DNA of 64,000 bases from an uncultured Bdellovibrionales bacterium (GCA_903833275.1 CAILEP010000028.1:123184-187183), one strand, 5' to 3'; positions 19,041-27,339 are shown, numbered from the stretch's first letter. Numbers and translations: made by a program. The notes: generated from the sequence alone by a model not told the origin.

Positions 19041-19069
19041 CGATAATTAGCTTATCTGCGCGAACTAGA

Positions 19070-19396
19070 TTACATGCACTGAACGCGTTGGCCAGATGCC
19101 GTGTACAGTAAGCGGCCCGAGCAAACGTTGGGGTAACCACCGCACATGCCGGTAAACCAACCCTGTTGCGGATCGAGATAGTAATATTGACCCATGCACT
19201 GCTGCGAGATCACCGCGCCATTGCTTATGCAAAGGCTCTGGTTCGGAGCGGGGTACCCGGTCGTCGTTTGTACGCAACTTCCGTTAATCAAACTATAACC
19301 GTTGTTTGTGTTCGGGTTATTATTTGAGCTGCCGCTTGAGCAACCGATTGCGGCTAGTGCGAACATCGCTAAGCCGATCAATGTTAATTTATTCAT
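19070..19396 (-). CDS. Small Cys-rich lipoprotein
   Basis: 108 residues from the ATG ending at 19396 (GAGAGG 8 bp upstream; a GTG 9 bp further up is possible). Lipobox LAAIGC places the acylated Cys at 19, followed by a Ser/Asn-rich spacer. The mature part has six or more cysteines and aromatic residues (QQCMGQYYYLD, GMCGGYPNVCSGRLLY), resembling small disulphide-bonded repeats of about 28 residues. Own terminator. The function is unknown. Confidence 0.75.
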   Translation of the reverse strand: MNKLTLIGLAMFALAAIGCSSGSSNNNPNTNNGYSLINGSCVQTTTGYPAPNQSLCISNGAVISQQCMGQYYYLDPQQGWFTGMCGGYPNVCSGRLLYTASGQRVQCM

Positions 19397-19802
19397 ATAC
19401 TTCACCTCTCGTTAAAAGTTTCTAATTCTAAATCTAATAGTTATTTTGAAGCTAACCCCTGAACCGATGTGCTGTATGAGGTCGCTCTTGATAGTCTCTA
19501 ATTGCAAGGTTGGAACCGTATGCATGCCAGCCCCCTAAGCCCTTAATTTCAGAGCGGCATCTGAAAAGTGTTGCGAAATCGTTGCCGAATGCAAAGGTGT
19601 CAAACTCTTCATCTCGAGCGCAATTTTGTCACTTTGCCAAGCTCGGCGCCCCCTACAATTGATCTAATAGCAGGCTTGGCTTGACCTTCAAACCCGGCCC
19701 AATTCGACCCTATGTCAGTGATCATCAATTGGTTGCGTCTAACTTAACTTAAGAAATTGGAGTGTGACGAGCATCATCGTCTCATTTTGATAATCGCAAA
19801 CG
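19397..19802 (+). other. Intergenic stretch, no gene recognised
   Basis: About 400 bp between divergent genes with no convincing ORF, RNA or repeat. A weak -24/-12-like string (TGGAGTGTGACGAGCA, 19758-19773) has correct GG-N10-GC spacing but lacks most other consensus bases. Confidence 0.4.
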
Positions 19803-20297
19803 ATGGGGCACTTTAAGCCGATTCGCTTCATTATAGACATCTATAAAGCCAAAAAACCTACCGATAAGTCTAGTATGGATTTCGTATGGCTAAAACAGGA
19901 GATTCTCAAGGTGAACACCGCTTTCTATGAGCGCGTTTACAAACACCCTTGGATGTCGAAGGTCTTTCGAAAAGTACCACAAGAGCATATCACGGCCCAG
20001 CAAACAGATTTCATACTCGGTGCCCTTGGCGGCCCCAAAATCTATTGCGGCCGATGGCCGACGGATGCTCACCCTCATATTTTCGTTGATCAAGAGATGT
20101 GGGATTTGCGCGGGCGATTTCTGAAAGAAGCGCTCGACGAAGTTAAGTTCCCGCCAGACCTTGCGCTTAAGTGGATTCGAATCGATGAAGGTTTTAAACG
20201 GGCCATTATGAAAAACAGCCTCGCCGATTGTCAAAAACGATTCTTTTCAGACGAAATTATCTACGAACCAAACACCGCGACAAAAAAAGCAGCTTGA
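19803..20297 (+). CDS. Truncated globin-like protein
   Basis: 164 residues; the domain spans about 28-130. FYERVYKHPWMSKVF matches helices B-C of truncated haemoglobins (Phe-Tyr B9-B10). QQTDFILGALGGP matches helix E and the EF region with its Gly motif, and AHPHIFVDQEMW fits helix F with His 90 as likely proximal haem ligand. Such proteins bind O2 or NO. The start is unclear: ATG 19803, ATG 19875 or GTG 19911 (best Shine-Dalgarno, but it would cut helix A). It neighbours a CDGSH Fe-S protein and a Usp protein, fitting a low-oxygen or NO stress setting. Confidence 0.72.
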   Translation: MGHFKPIRFIIDIYKAKKPTDKSSMDFVWLKQEILKVNTAFYERVYKHPWMSKVFRKVPQEHITAQQTDFILGALGGPKIYCGRWPTDAHPHIFVDQEMWDLRGRFLKEALDEVKFPPDLALKWIRIDEGFKRAIMKNSLADCQKRFFSDEIIYEPNTATKKAA

Positions 20298-20327
20298 TTC
20301 GTACGCTGTCTTTAACTACCAAGAAAC

Positions 20328-20564
20328 CTAGGCAGAATTGTGGCTTCCGTCGCAGGTGCCATTGGGTGATGAGGTCTGTTTACAAAGACACATTTTTAAC
20401 CGAGTCGCTTCTTTCACTTCAACTTTACGAGGCTGAAACTTCGAACCCGAATGCGAACCATCGCAGAACGGCTGTTTCTTTGATTCGCCACAAGAACACC
20501 AAAAATAAGTGCCCGGCTGAAGATCAACCGCTTTAAACATTTTCTCAACGACTTTGCCCTTCAT
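20328..20564 (-). CDS. Double CDGSH iron-sulfur domain protein
   Basis: 78 residues with two CDGSH [2Fe-2S] motifs: C23-x-C25...C34-D-G-S-H38 and C59-x-C61...C71-D-G-S-H75. The three-Cys/one-His ligand set is complete in both. The mitoNEET-type fold is used for electron or cluster transfer, and bacterial two-domain forms are common. Preceded by AGGAGA on the minus strand. It is convergent with the globin gene (30 bp apart). Confidence 0.92.
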   Translation of the reverse strand: MKGKVVEKMFKAVDLQPGTYFWCSCGESKKQPFCDGSHSGSKFQPRKVEVKEATRLKMCLCKQTSSPNGTCDGSHNSA

Positions 20565-20745
20565 ACTATTCTCCTGTTGTTGCCAGATGTACCCTAAAGT
20601 GAATCGGAGGCCACTTCGAATGTCAATGGCGCTCGACGCAACATTGCCAATGCAACCATTGAGACAACGCCGGGCACCACGGGGGCCAAATCGTCACAAG
20701 AGCCAGCTTAACCATCACCCTGGTGGCGCACATTCGCGTTCAGCT

Positions 20746-20761
20746 TGGTATCGGTCTTGCA
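20746..20761 (+). promoter_or_regulatory. Candidate sigma-54 promoter of the Usp gene
   Basis: TGGTATCGGTCTTGCA has the invariant GG-N10-GC spacing and a perfect -12 box (TTGCA), with a -24 box diverging from TGGCACG. The expected start near 20772 leaves a 28-nt leader containing AGGAGG before ATG 20800. Confidence 0.6.
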
Positions 20762-20799
20762 AAACTCTCGAATGGACGATTTTAATTTAGGAGGAATTT

Positions 20800-21840
20800 A
20801 TGGCGAACGCAACGCTCGATCAGTCACAAAAACAAAAAATAATATGGGCCATAGACCCCACGCAAAAGCCAGACTACGCAAAAGATATTGTGAAAGAATT
20901 AAAAATTTGGTCTCGTTACCTCAAGTGTGATGTGCAGCCGGTCACTGTTATTTCGACATCGCTTATGAACTTACCCATTGAAATGCCGCGCCTTTGGGAA
21001 GATAAAAACAAGCAAGCGGCGGAGATCGCGGCGCGAAACTATCTAAAGAAATGCAAAACCAATGGGTTTCTTGCCCCGCACTTTATATACGCGGCTACCG
21101 GTTCAACCCGGGGGCTGGCCGCTGAATTGGCTAAATACGCTGAAAAACAAAAGGCCACTCTCGTTTTTGCTAATACTCGAATGCGCCCCGGCGGCATTAT
21201 GTTTCGGCTTGGCGGCTTTTCTGAAACTCTCATTTCTACATCTCGCGTGCCCGTCCTAGTGCTTAATCCGTCCACTAAATCCACGGGGCGGCCTAACACA
21301 ATTTTGTTCCCGACCGATCTAGACGTCGAATCAGAAATGGCGCTGAAAAGATTGATACCTTGGGCAAAGGCCTTTAGATCAAAGGTTCTAGTCTATAATC
21401 AGGTAGAGAACCCAATATATTACCCGAGCGAATTCTACGATGTCTGGCAGGCCCCGCGATTTAGTATGACCAGTATTTTAAAGGACCAAATTGCCTCTCA
21501 GCTAACCAAAGCCAATCGGCTTTCGACAAAACTTAAAAACGAAAATATAAAGTGCGATGTCATGGTTCTTGAAAAACAAAAATACGTCGCGACTGAAATT
21601 CTTGATATTGCCAAAAAGAAAAAAATCAGTCTAATCGCCTTGGCGACCCGTTCGGGGCCGATTAGTCAAATGGTGCTCGGCAGTGTCGCAAAAGACATTC
21701 TATTGAATGCGAAATGCCCCGTTCTTTTCTTCTATCGCCCGAAGCCAGTTCGCACGTCACAAATTGAAGCTCCGAAGAAAACTAAGACCACTCAACCGAA
21801 TTCGCGTGTGATTCTAAAACCGTTTGCTTATTCATCTTAA
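20800..21840 (+). CDS. Tandem universal stress protein
   Basis: 346 residues with two UspA domains. Domain 1 is about 8-155 (ATGSTRGLAAELAKYAEKQ...SRVPVLVLNP). Domain 2 is about 160-325, ending ALATRSGPISQMVLGSVAKDILLNAKCPVLFF, where the G-x2-G-x9-G[ST]-type ATP-binding signature is recognisable. Such proteins respond to starvation, hypoxia or energy stress. Strong AGGAGG and a candidate sigma-54 promoter lie upstream. The 3' end overlaps the convergent PPK2 gene by 9 bp. Confidence 0.9.
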   Translation: MANATLDQSQKQKIIWAIDPTQKPDYAKDIVKELKIWSRYLKCDVQPVTVISTSLMNLPIEMPRLWEDKNKQAAEIAARNYLKKCKTNGFLAPHFIYAATGSTRGLAAELAKYAEKQKATLVFANTRMRPGGIMFRLGGFSETLISTSRVPVLVLNPSTKSTGRPNTILFPTDLDVESEMALKRLIPWAKAFRSKVLVYNQVENPIYYPSEFYDVWQAPRFSMTSILKDQIASQLTKANRLSTKLKNENIKCDVMVLEKQKYVATEILDIAKKKKISLIALATRSGPISQMVLGSVAKDILLNAKCPVLFFYRPKPVRTSQIEAPKKTKTTQPNSRVILKPFAYSS

Positions 21841-22665
21841 CGATTTCTCTTTCAAACCCAATTCGTGCAGTGCCGACTCGAGTGAGCGCACATGCTTGGC
21901 TTGCGCTTTGCTCTCTATCCAGCGACCATGGGTTTGCAATTGCTCAGTGACAATAGTTAGCACCTGTTTTCGCGCATAGTGCTTGTCGTTGGCCGCGACT
22001 AGATGCCACGGAGATTGGCGGGTATGGGTTTTCTTAAATATTTCTTCAACGGCAACAACATATTGGCCCCACTGAGAACGGCTCTCAACGTCAGCCTCGG
22101 TCAACTTCCATTGCTTGTAAGGGTCGGCCAAGCGCTGTTCAAATCGCCTCAGCTGTTCGTCTTTGTCGATGGCCAGAAATATTTTGATAATCTCAACCCC
22201 ATCGGCCATCAACATTTTTTCGAGCTCACAAATTTCGCTATAGGCCGCTGCAATTCGCTCTTTCGGTGCGAGTTTTGAAACCTTCTCGACCAAAACCCTC
22301 CCGTACCATGAGCGGTCAAGAATCGTTAATGTGCCCGGAGGAGGCAACATTTGCCAAAAGCGAAATAAGTAATGCCGCCCCTGCTCATCTTTCGTTGGCG
22401 GGCCCACGGCGAACACCTGGTAGCCTCTCGGATCAAGATCCTCAATCAGCCTTCGAATGGCGCCGCCTTTGCCTGCGGCATCGAAACCTTCAAAGACAAT
22501 GATCACGCGCTTTTTCTGACTCCAGACCCCTTGCTGAATGCGCAGCATTTTGAGCTGCAGCTTTTGAAGGCGAGCATCGTTTTTATCACCTGAAGCCTTA
22601 CCCTCGGATGATTTCATGAAATCACCTTTTCGCAAAAGAGCCACGAGCGACGGCCTCGATTTCAT
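21832..22665 (-). CDS. ppk2: Polyphosphate kinase 2 family protein
   Basis: 277-residue PPK2 that transfers phosphate between polyphosphate and nucleotides. Walker A GFDAAGKGG and Walker B-type ILDRSWYGR are intact, and the lid segment EFE-like region is replaced by a family-typical KMLMADGVEIIKIFLAIDK stretch. The N-terminus is short, as in single-domain class I/III enzymes. The ATG overlaps the stop of the CHAD gene (ATGA), so the two are translationally coupled. Whether it makes ATP/GTP from polyP or the reverse cannot be told. Confidence 0.93.
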   Translation of the reverse strand: MKSRPSLVALLRKGDFMKSSEGKASGDKNDARLQKLQLKMLRIQQGVWSQKKRVIIVFEGFDAAGKGGAIRRLIEDLDPRGYQVFAVGPPTKDEQGRHYLFRFWQMLPPPGTLTILDRSWYGRVLVEKVSKLAPKERIAAAYSEICELEKMLMADGVEIIKIFLAIDKDEQLRRFEQRLADPYKQWKLTEADVESRSQWGQYVVAVEEIFKKTHTRQSPWHLVAANDKHYARKQVLTIVTEQLQTHGRWIESKAQAKHVRSLESALHELGLKEKSLR

Positions 22666-23447
22666 TTAATGCCCCCCTGAGTCTTCGTTGGCACGTGATG
22701 GCTCCTTCGATCTGCAAGCTGTTGAAATGCAAAACGAAGCGCCGGGCCAGCGAGTTTATTGCTTTTTCTCAAACACTCAGCCCGATCTCTTTGCGTCCTA
22801 GAATTGGATAAGGCTCTATCTTCAAGAACCTCGATATCATGAACTCTACCGAGCCAACCCTGAAAAACTCGTAATGGGTGAACCGGCCGCCCAAGGGCCT
22901 CTAAGACGTAACGCGTTTTCTTAACCTCGATGCGCAGTTGGTGAAGCCTCTTGAGACTTGTGTGTCCGTATCGCAGCGGCATGAGGCGGCGCCGTAGACC
23001 AGCTAGGGCGCGGGCAAAATCAAAATCAGGCGCCTCGGCGACATCGCTAGCCACTTTATCAATTTCGCTTAACATTTTCTCAATGTTAAATTCTTTCAAC
23101 ACAACGATAAATTTCTTTCTTGTCTTTTTTCGGAGCTTTTTTAAGCTCGAATGTTTGATCTCAAATTTTTCGGCATCACCGACAGCAACGTCGAGCGCCC
23201 GAAGTTCGCCTGCGATGCGACCGATCGACCTTAACTTTTTTTTAAACTTTGAAAATTTCAACTGCGGCTCACTGTGCCGTAATAACCAAAGACTCGCTCG
23301 CAGTCGACGAGTGGCCACCCTAAGCGCATGAACACGCGAACCCTTCGGCTTTTCTAAGATAGCCGGAAAAAGGCCACCAATCACTTGGCCTTGCTTGTCT
23401 ATATAGCGCGCAAGGGTTCGAACACGACTCGTTCTCATACAATTCAA
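22662..23447 (-). CDS. CHAD domain protein
   Basis: 261 residues. The CHAD domain (about 30-240) is a helical bundle rich in conserved His/Arg/Lys: RVHALRVATRRLRASLWLL near 37-56 and LHQLRIEVKKTRYVLEAL near 165-182 are the two signature helices. CHAD domains bind polyphosphate. Coupling with PPK2 (4-bp overlap) supports a polyP-binding role. The start is uncertain: TTG at 23447 or ATG 9 bp inside. Confidence 0.9.
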   Translation of the reverse strand: MNCMRTSRVRTLARYIDKQGQVIGGLFPAILEKPKGSRVHALRVATRRLRASLWLLRHSEPQLKFSKFKKKLRSIGRIAGELRALDVAVGDAEKFEIKHSSLKKLRKKTRKKFIVVLKEFNIEKMLSEIDKVASDVAEAPDFDFARALAGLRRRLMPLRYGHTSLKRLHQLRIEVKKTRYVLEALGRPVHPLRVFQGWLGRVHDIEVLEDRALSNSRTQRDRAECLRKSNKLAGPALRFAFQQLADRRSHHVPTKTQGGIK

Positions 23448-23550
23448 ATATCCTCTTGCACAAACGAAGATACAAACTCTTACTCGATGCGAAGCCGCAT
23501 GACTTCGGAGGTCAGAATCTTACTTCTGCGAACAATGACTCAATGATTGC

Positions 23551-23562
23551 CAATTTGTCTCG
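23551..23562 (+). repeat. 12-bp direct repeat copy A (possible activator site)
   Basis: CAATTTGTCTCG is repeated exactly at 24522-24533. This copy ends 61 bp before the -24 element at 23624, a reasonable distance for a sigma-54 activator site. Confidence 0.4.
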
Positions 23563-23623
23563 CCAATATTAGCGGCATGAGGCTCAAATCAATTTAAATC
23601 GAATCTTCTGCCGAATTCTACGC

Positions 23624-23639
23624 TGGCACAAATACTGCT
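23624..23639 (+). promoter_or_regulatory. Candidate sigma-54 promoter of the structured RNA
   Basis: TGGCACAAATACTGCT matches TGGCACG-N4-TTGCW with correct GG-N10-GC spacing (two mismatches). The expected transcription start, near 23650, falls five bases before the first strong hairpin of the RNA region. Confidence 0.7.
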
Positions 23640-23649
23640 TAAGCCTACT

Positions 23650-24460
23650 ATGTGTTCGATAGCAGCGATGCTAGTCGAAACTCAAGCGGGTGTAAGACCC
23701 GTCAACAGAATCTCGCGGTTGCTGTTGTAGCCTGGGTCAACGAAAGGCCTGAAAAACCTTTCGTATGCTGACCGACAAAGTCTCTGACATGTTCGTGTTG
23801 GGGGCTTGGTAAATCGGTAGGTTGTAGCGAAAGCGAACCTCAAAAGTTCAGCAGTCTTTGAACGTTCGGAACGAACAACGGGAGACTGAGGAGAAGGCCG
23901 AGCCACTGAACATTGGCGAAGGCTAGAATTGTCGGCGAAGAACTGCGCGTGAGCAGCCGACAACTTCTCTAAGAATGGGAGGACGACATGTCGAGAATGA
24001 GTTTTGGCGAAAGCACGGAACCACTGATGGGTCGGTGACACCACTCCGGTGTCAGCAAAAGTGGTTGGAAAAGTTAGCGATGTCGATTGGCAACAGTCGA
24101 TAGTGCTAGCGAAACCAACTGCGTCGCCTACTGGCGGGGCGGATAAGATCGCGAAGTTCTGCAAAGAACGAGGATCTTTGGAGTAAAGCGCGCCGAGTTC
24201 GCACTTGGTGACGCTCTTGTGGCGGCATTTCATATTTAACCGTGTGAGGTGCGAAGATTGAAGTCAACTTTGATTCTTTCTGTGTATGTTAGGAGATCGA
24301 CTTAAGCAGAAAGTAAACACGGGTAAGCTTCTTTTGATAGTCCAGCTCTTGAGCTGTTCTGGGTAAAACCCAATGGGCAGTTCTACTTTTGAAGTGGCGG
24401 AGCCGTTAGACGGAATTTTTACCAAGACCGTCTAACGCGCCACCACTCCATTTTTCTCTA
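23650..24460 (+). ncRNA. Large structured non-coding RNA candidate (about 0.8 kb)
   Basis: No believable protein is encoded here, but the plus strand is dense in stable hairpins. They are: 23655-23679 (10-bp stem with one bulge, GCGA loop); 23687-23701 (CGGGT/ACCCG); 23735-23773 (GGTCA+ACGAAAGG paired with CCTTTCGT+TGACC); 23819-23840 (AGGTT/AACCT outside a GC-GAAA-GC cap); 23852-23888 (CAGTCT/AGACTG); 23929-23963 (TTGTCGG/CCGACAA enclosing CTGC/GCAG); 24036-24054 (TGACACC/GGTGTCA); 24156-24169 (GTTCT-GCAA-AGAAC). The GNRA loops fix the plus strand as the RNA strand. A sigma-54 promoter precedes it and a strong terminator ends it. I cannot match it to RNase P, tmRNA, SRP RNA or 6S RNA. The class is unknown; the exact ends are inferred. 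Confidence 0.68.
24394..24460 (+). terminator. Rho-independent terminator of the structured RNA
   Basis: A long stem, GTGGCG plus CGTTAGACGG pairing with CCGTCTAACG plus CGCCAC (16 bp with a 4-base bulge, 14-base loop), is followed by an ATTTTTCT tract. It separates the RNA from the downstream activator gene. Confidence 0.82.
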
Positions 24461-24521
24461 ACAAATTCATGTCTCAAATTTTCAGATCACATAATAAACT
24501 TATATAAAAATACAAATCGGA

Positions 24522-24533
24522 CAATTTGTCTCG
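24522..24533 (+). repeat. 12-bp direct repeat copy B
   Basis: CAATTTGTCTCG, identical to 23551-23562, lies in the leader region of the sigma-54 activator gene (122 bp before its ATG). It could be an autoregulatory site. Confidence 0.4.
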
Positions 24534-24654
24534 TCGCTTTGAAGATTTATGCCATACCTAATCATTGCTTTTGTATGGTACAGATTTTTCTCGCCGACTT
24601 AATATGTACAGAGCAGTATTATCTTGTGAGTTTTTTGACGGGGGATGTGCCGAC

Positions 24655-26052
24655 ATGAATAAAAGAATTGCTATCGTCGATGACGATTTAGAGATGGGCC
24701 GAATTGTAACTGAAATTCTCGCTAGCGAGGGTTTTCAAGTTTCAAGATTCTCAAGCGCCTCAGAAGGCCTCGTTAAATTTAAAAGCGATTGCCCGCATGT
24801 ACTTATTACTGATTACAAAATGAAAGACATTGATGGCTTGATGCTGCTTAAGAAGATGCGAGTCGATCATCCTGAAGTCATAACAATTATGATGACGTCG
24901 TTCGGCTCTGTAGAAATGGCCATCGAATCGATGAAAGCCGGCGCCTACCATGTACTGGTAAAACCTTTTAAGAGCGAAGAACTCATTCTTCAGGTCAAGC
25001 GTGCGTTTGAAAATGTTAATCTGCGGCAAGAAAACGTCAACTTAAGACAGCAGCTAAACAAATCGTTCAATCTCGACACAATAATTGGCAAAAGCGCGCC
25101 AATGCTATCACTTTTTGAACTGATTCGATTAGTGGCTTCGGCCTCGGCCAATGTACTTATTTCGGGCGAAAGTGGCTCGGGTAAAGAACTAGTAGCTCGC
25201 GCTCTGCACTACACCGGCAACCGCAAGAAAAAACCGTTTATTGCCCTCAACTGCTCGGCCATCCCAGAGCATCTGCTCGAGAGCGAGCTATTTGGTCACG
25301 TTAAGGGCTCTTTTACTGGCGCGATCAATGATAAATTGGGGCTTTTCGAAGAGGCTAACGGCGGCACACTTTTTCTAGATGAAATTGGCGATCTCAGCCT
25401 TACTCTTCAAGCCAAACTCTTACGTGTGGTGCAGGACAAACAGATTCGCCCGGTTGGTGGGTGCGAGCTAAGGCAAATTGATGTGCGTCTCGTTTCGGCC
25501 ACCCATCGAAATTTAGCGCATTTGGTGACGCAGGGGCAATTTCGCGAAGATCTTTTCTACCGACTCAACGTCATCCCAATTCGAGTGCCTTCATTGCGCG
25601 AGCGGCCCGAAGATATCGCCCTACTCGTTGAAACCTTTATCGCCAAATTTGCTGCGCAAAATGACTCAAAAATTAAAGGCATCAAAGCTGACGCGATGGC
25701 GGTGCTGATGGCCCACCCTTGGCCTGGTAACGTTCGCGAACTTGAAAACGTGATCGAAAGGGCCGTGATACTAAGTCGCGGGACCTTTATAGAAAAAGAA
25801 GTGATTTTAGAAAGCGCCTTAACTGAGGCCCGCCAAACTGTTGATCAAATATTACTCGATCGACCAACATTGGAGAAGTTAGAAGAGCGCTATATAAAAA
25901 TGATTTTAAGCCAGGCCGAAAACAAAAAAGAGGTCGCTGCTAAAATTTTAGGAATTAGCCGCCGCACTCTCTATCGAAAAGAACAACTCTACGGCATGCT
26001 TTCGGGGGACGAGGCCGAACCAATCGAAGAGGGCCTCGAAATGGCCAACTAA
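24655..26052 (+). CDS. Sigma-54-dependent response regulator (NtrC family)
   Basis: 465 residues from ATG 24655, supported by GGGGGA 9 bp upstream; an in-frame start 90 bp earlier adds residues not typical for the family. Receiver domain 1-120 (acidic pocket VDDD, phospho-Asp 53, Lys in LVKPF). AAA+ domain about 140-380 with Walker A GESGSGKE, Walker B TLFLDEIGD and the sigma-54-contacting loop as GSFTGA (a known variant of GAFTGA). Fis-type helix-turn-helix at about 415-450 (AAKILGISRRTLYRK). It should activate the sigma-54 promoters nearby. The stop overlaps the convergent Hpt-like gene by 4 bp. Confidence 0.95.
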   Translation: MNKRIAIVDDDLEMGRIVTEILASEGFQVSRFSSASEGLVKFKSDCPHVLITDYKMKDIDGLMLLKKMRVDHPEVITIMMTSFGSVEMAIESMKAGAYHVLVKPFKSEELILQVKRAFENVNLRQENVNLRQQLNKSFNLDTIIGKSAPMLSLFELIRLVASASANVLISGESGSGKELVARALHYTGNRKKKPFIALNCSAIPEHLLESELFGHVKGSFTGAINDKLGLFEEANGGTLFLDEIGDLSLTLQAKLLRVVQDKQIRPVGGCELRQIDVRLVSATHRNLAHLVTQGQFREDLFYRLNVIPIRVPSLRERPEDIALLVETFIAKFAAQNDSKIKGIKADAMAVLMAHPWPGNVRELENVIERAVILSRGTFIEKEVILESALTEARQTVDQILLDRPTLEKLEERYIKMILSQAENKKEVAAKILGISRRTLYRKEQLYGMLSGDEAEPIEEGLEMAN

Positions 26053-26378
26053 AATTCGGCTACCGCCTCTGGCTTGCGATAGACAATGTGGTAATTTTGC
26101 ATGAAGTATTCGTAACGATCAGCGATCTCTTTCAATGCGTTGAAGTCTTCATCCGCCACAGCAGTCTCAATTTCACTGCCCATTTGCACGAGATACTCGA
26201 ACCCAAATGCGCCCGACGGCCCAATAACATTGTGACCAAGTTTTTTTAACGCCGCAATATCTGAGCGGGCAATACTACCACGAATCAGCGCTAGATCTTG
26301 GCAGCGGTGTTCAATAAATTGAGGCAACAAATGTTTCAGTTCAGAATCGAGAACCACAACCCACTTTGCATTTTTCAC
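26049..26378 (-). CDS. Hpt-like histidine phosphotransfer protein
   Basis: 109 residues, probably helical. The segment DIAALKKLGHNVIGPSGAFG, followed by LVQMGSEIETAVADEDFNAL, fits the Hpt pattern (H-x3-G-x3-hydrophobic-G, then l...E.a...d...l). The candidate phosphohistidine is H49. The start is GTG at 26378 after a G-rich stretch. It lies 27 bp downstream of the DksA-CBS gene on the same strand, so it is probably in its sigma-54 operon. The assignment rests on motif reading only. Confidence 0.6.
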   Translation of the reverse strand: MKNAKWVVVLDSELKHLLPQFIEHRCQDLALIRGSIARSDIAALKKLGHNVIGPSGAFGFEYLVQMGSEIETAVADEDFNALKEIADRYEYFMQNYHIVYRKPEAVAEF

Positions 26379-26405
26379 ACCGCCCCCATTCTAGAAGCAC
26401 TGCCA

Positions 26406-27311
26406 TTACGAGTTTTGACTTACGAGTCTTACAAAGTCAGACTCTGTCACAATGCCCACTAGATGATTGCCTTCGGTTACTGGCAGACAACTGATTTGGT
26501 TATCGAGAAATAGAGTGCCCGCATCGTATAGTGTCGTTTCTGGCCCAACCGTTTCTGGGTTTTTTGTCATCGCTTGGCCGACGCGCCTTTTGCTCCACGA
26601 GTTTTCAAGCCGTTCAGACAATCGGTCGGGGCGGACGCGCAACAAAACCGATAGTAGATCTCTATCAGAAATGAGGCCTTGAATGTTTCCATCATCGTCA
26701 ACAACTGGCAAATGGCGAAATTTGTTTTCCGACAGCAGCTCAAGAGCTCTATCTAGACTCTCGTTTGCATTAACTGTCACCGGGTTCTCTTGCATAATAT
26801 CAGCAATAGATATTTGACTCAGAACGCGCAATGCCTTGATCGATTCTCTATTCGCACCCACCTCATTTGTTCTTGGCTGTTTGGCCATCTGCTTCTGGGC
26901 ACTTTCGAATTCTCGCTCACAGTCGACGCAGAATCGCGATTCAGGAACTAATTTCAATCGTTCAACAGCAATGGGGTCTTCGCAGTTTTGACAGCGACCA
27001 AACTGACCGGCGCTCAGCCGATCGAGGGCCTCTTCGATTTCGTGGATACTTTTGATGTTCTTTTCTGATAAGGACTCTAGCACCCCAATCTCTTGGGTGT
27101 TGGTCGCTAGGTCTGCTGAATGAAGACGCGCATTCGAAATCTCGCCTGTGCCTTCGGCCGACAATTCTGAAAAGGCGTGCCTCTTTATCGTGTCTTCGAC
27201 AACGAGCAAAACCTTTCTTCGCTTATTAAGCAAGTCGCTCCATCGAGCCATTTCTTGCCCGACAAATTGACTACCTAATGCCACCGAACTCGCACGTTGA
27301 GTTTCTATCAT
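26406..27311 (-). CDS. DksA/TraR-type zinc finger fused to a CBS domain pair
   Basis: 301 residues from the ATG ending at 27311 (GGAGG 5 bp upstream; a GTG 12 bp earlier is the alternative). N-terminal part about 1-140: coiled coil plus the DksA/TraR finger C-x2-C-x17-C-x2-C (CQNCED...SRFCVDC) with the ALDRLSAGQFGRCQNC lead-in typical of the family. C-terminal part about 165-301: two CBS motifs (IMQENPVTVNANESLDRAL..., AMTKNPETVGPETTLYDAG...), which usually bind adenosine nucleotides. A single polypeptide combining an RNA polymerase-binding-type finger with an energy sensor is plausible. It sits behind a perfect sigma-54 promoter. Confidence 0.88.
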   Translation of the reverse strand: MIETQRASSVALGSQFVGQEMARWSDLLNKRRKVLLVVEDTIKRHAFSELSAEGTGEISNARLHSADLATNTQEIGVLESLSEKNIKSIHEIEEALDRLSAGQFGRCQNCEDPIAVERLKLVPESRFCVDCEREFESAQKQMAKQPRTNEVGANRESIKALRVLSQISIADIMQENPVTVNANESLDRALELLSENKFRHLPVVDDDGNIQGLISDRDLLSVLLRVRPDRLSERLENSWSKRRVGQAMTKNPETVGPETTLYDAGTLFLDNQISCLPVTEGNHLVGIVTESDFVRLVSQNS

Positions 27312-27339
27312 AGCAACCTCCACTTTTGTTTCTTAGAAC

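Noticed and set aside
19758..19773. Possible fifth sigma-54 promoter before the globin gene
   Set aside because: GG-N10-GC spacing is right, but CAC and TT of the consensus are missing; too weak to count.
23536..23557. Minus-strand TTGGCAATCATTGAGT as sigma-54 promoter for CHAD-PPK2
   Set aside because: The -12 GC is GT; not acceptable without further evidence.
23682..24233. 183-residue minus-strand ORF
   Set aside because: Composition is unlike a protein, no ribosome-binding site, no family likeness, and the plus strand is full of GNRA-capped hairpins; better explained as structured RNA.
23650..24460. RNase P RNA, tmRNA or 6S RNA as identity of the structured RNA
   Set aside because: The diagnostic RNase P core strings, the tmRNA tRNA-like ends and a 6S-like single bulged rod are not found.
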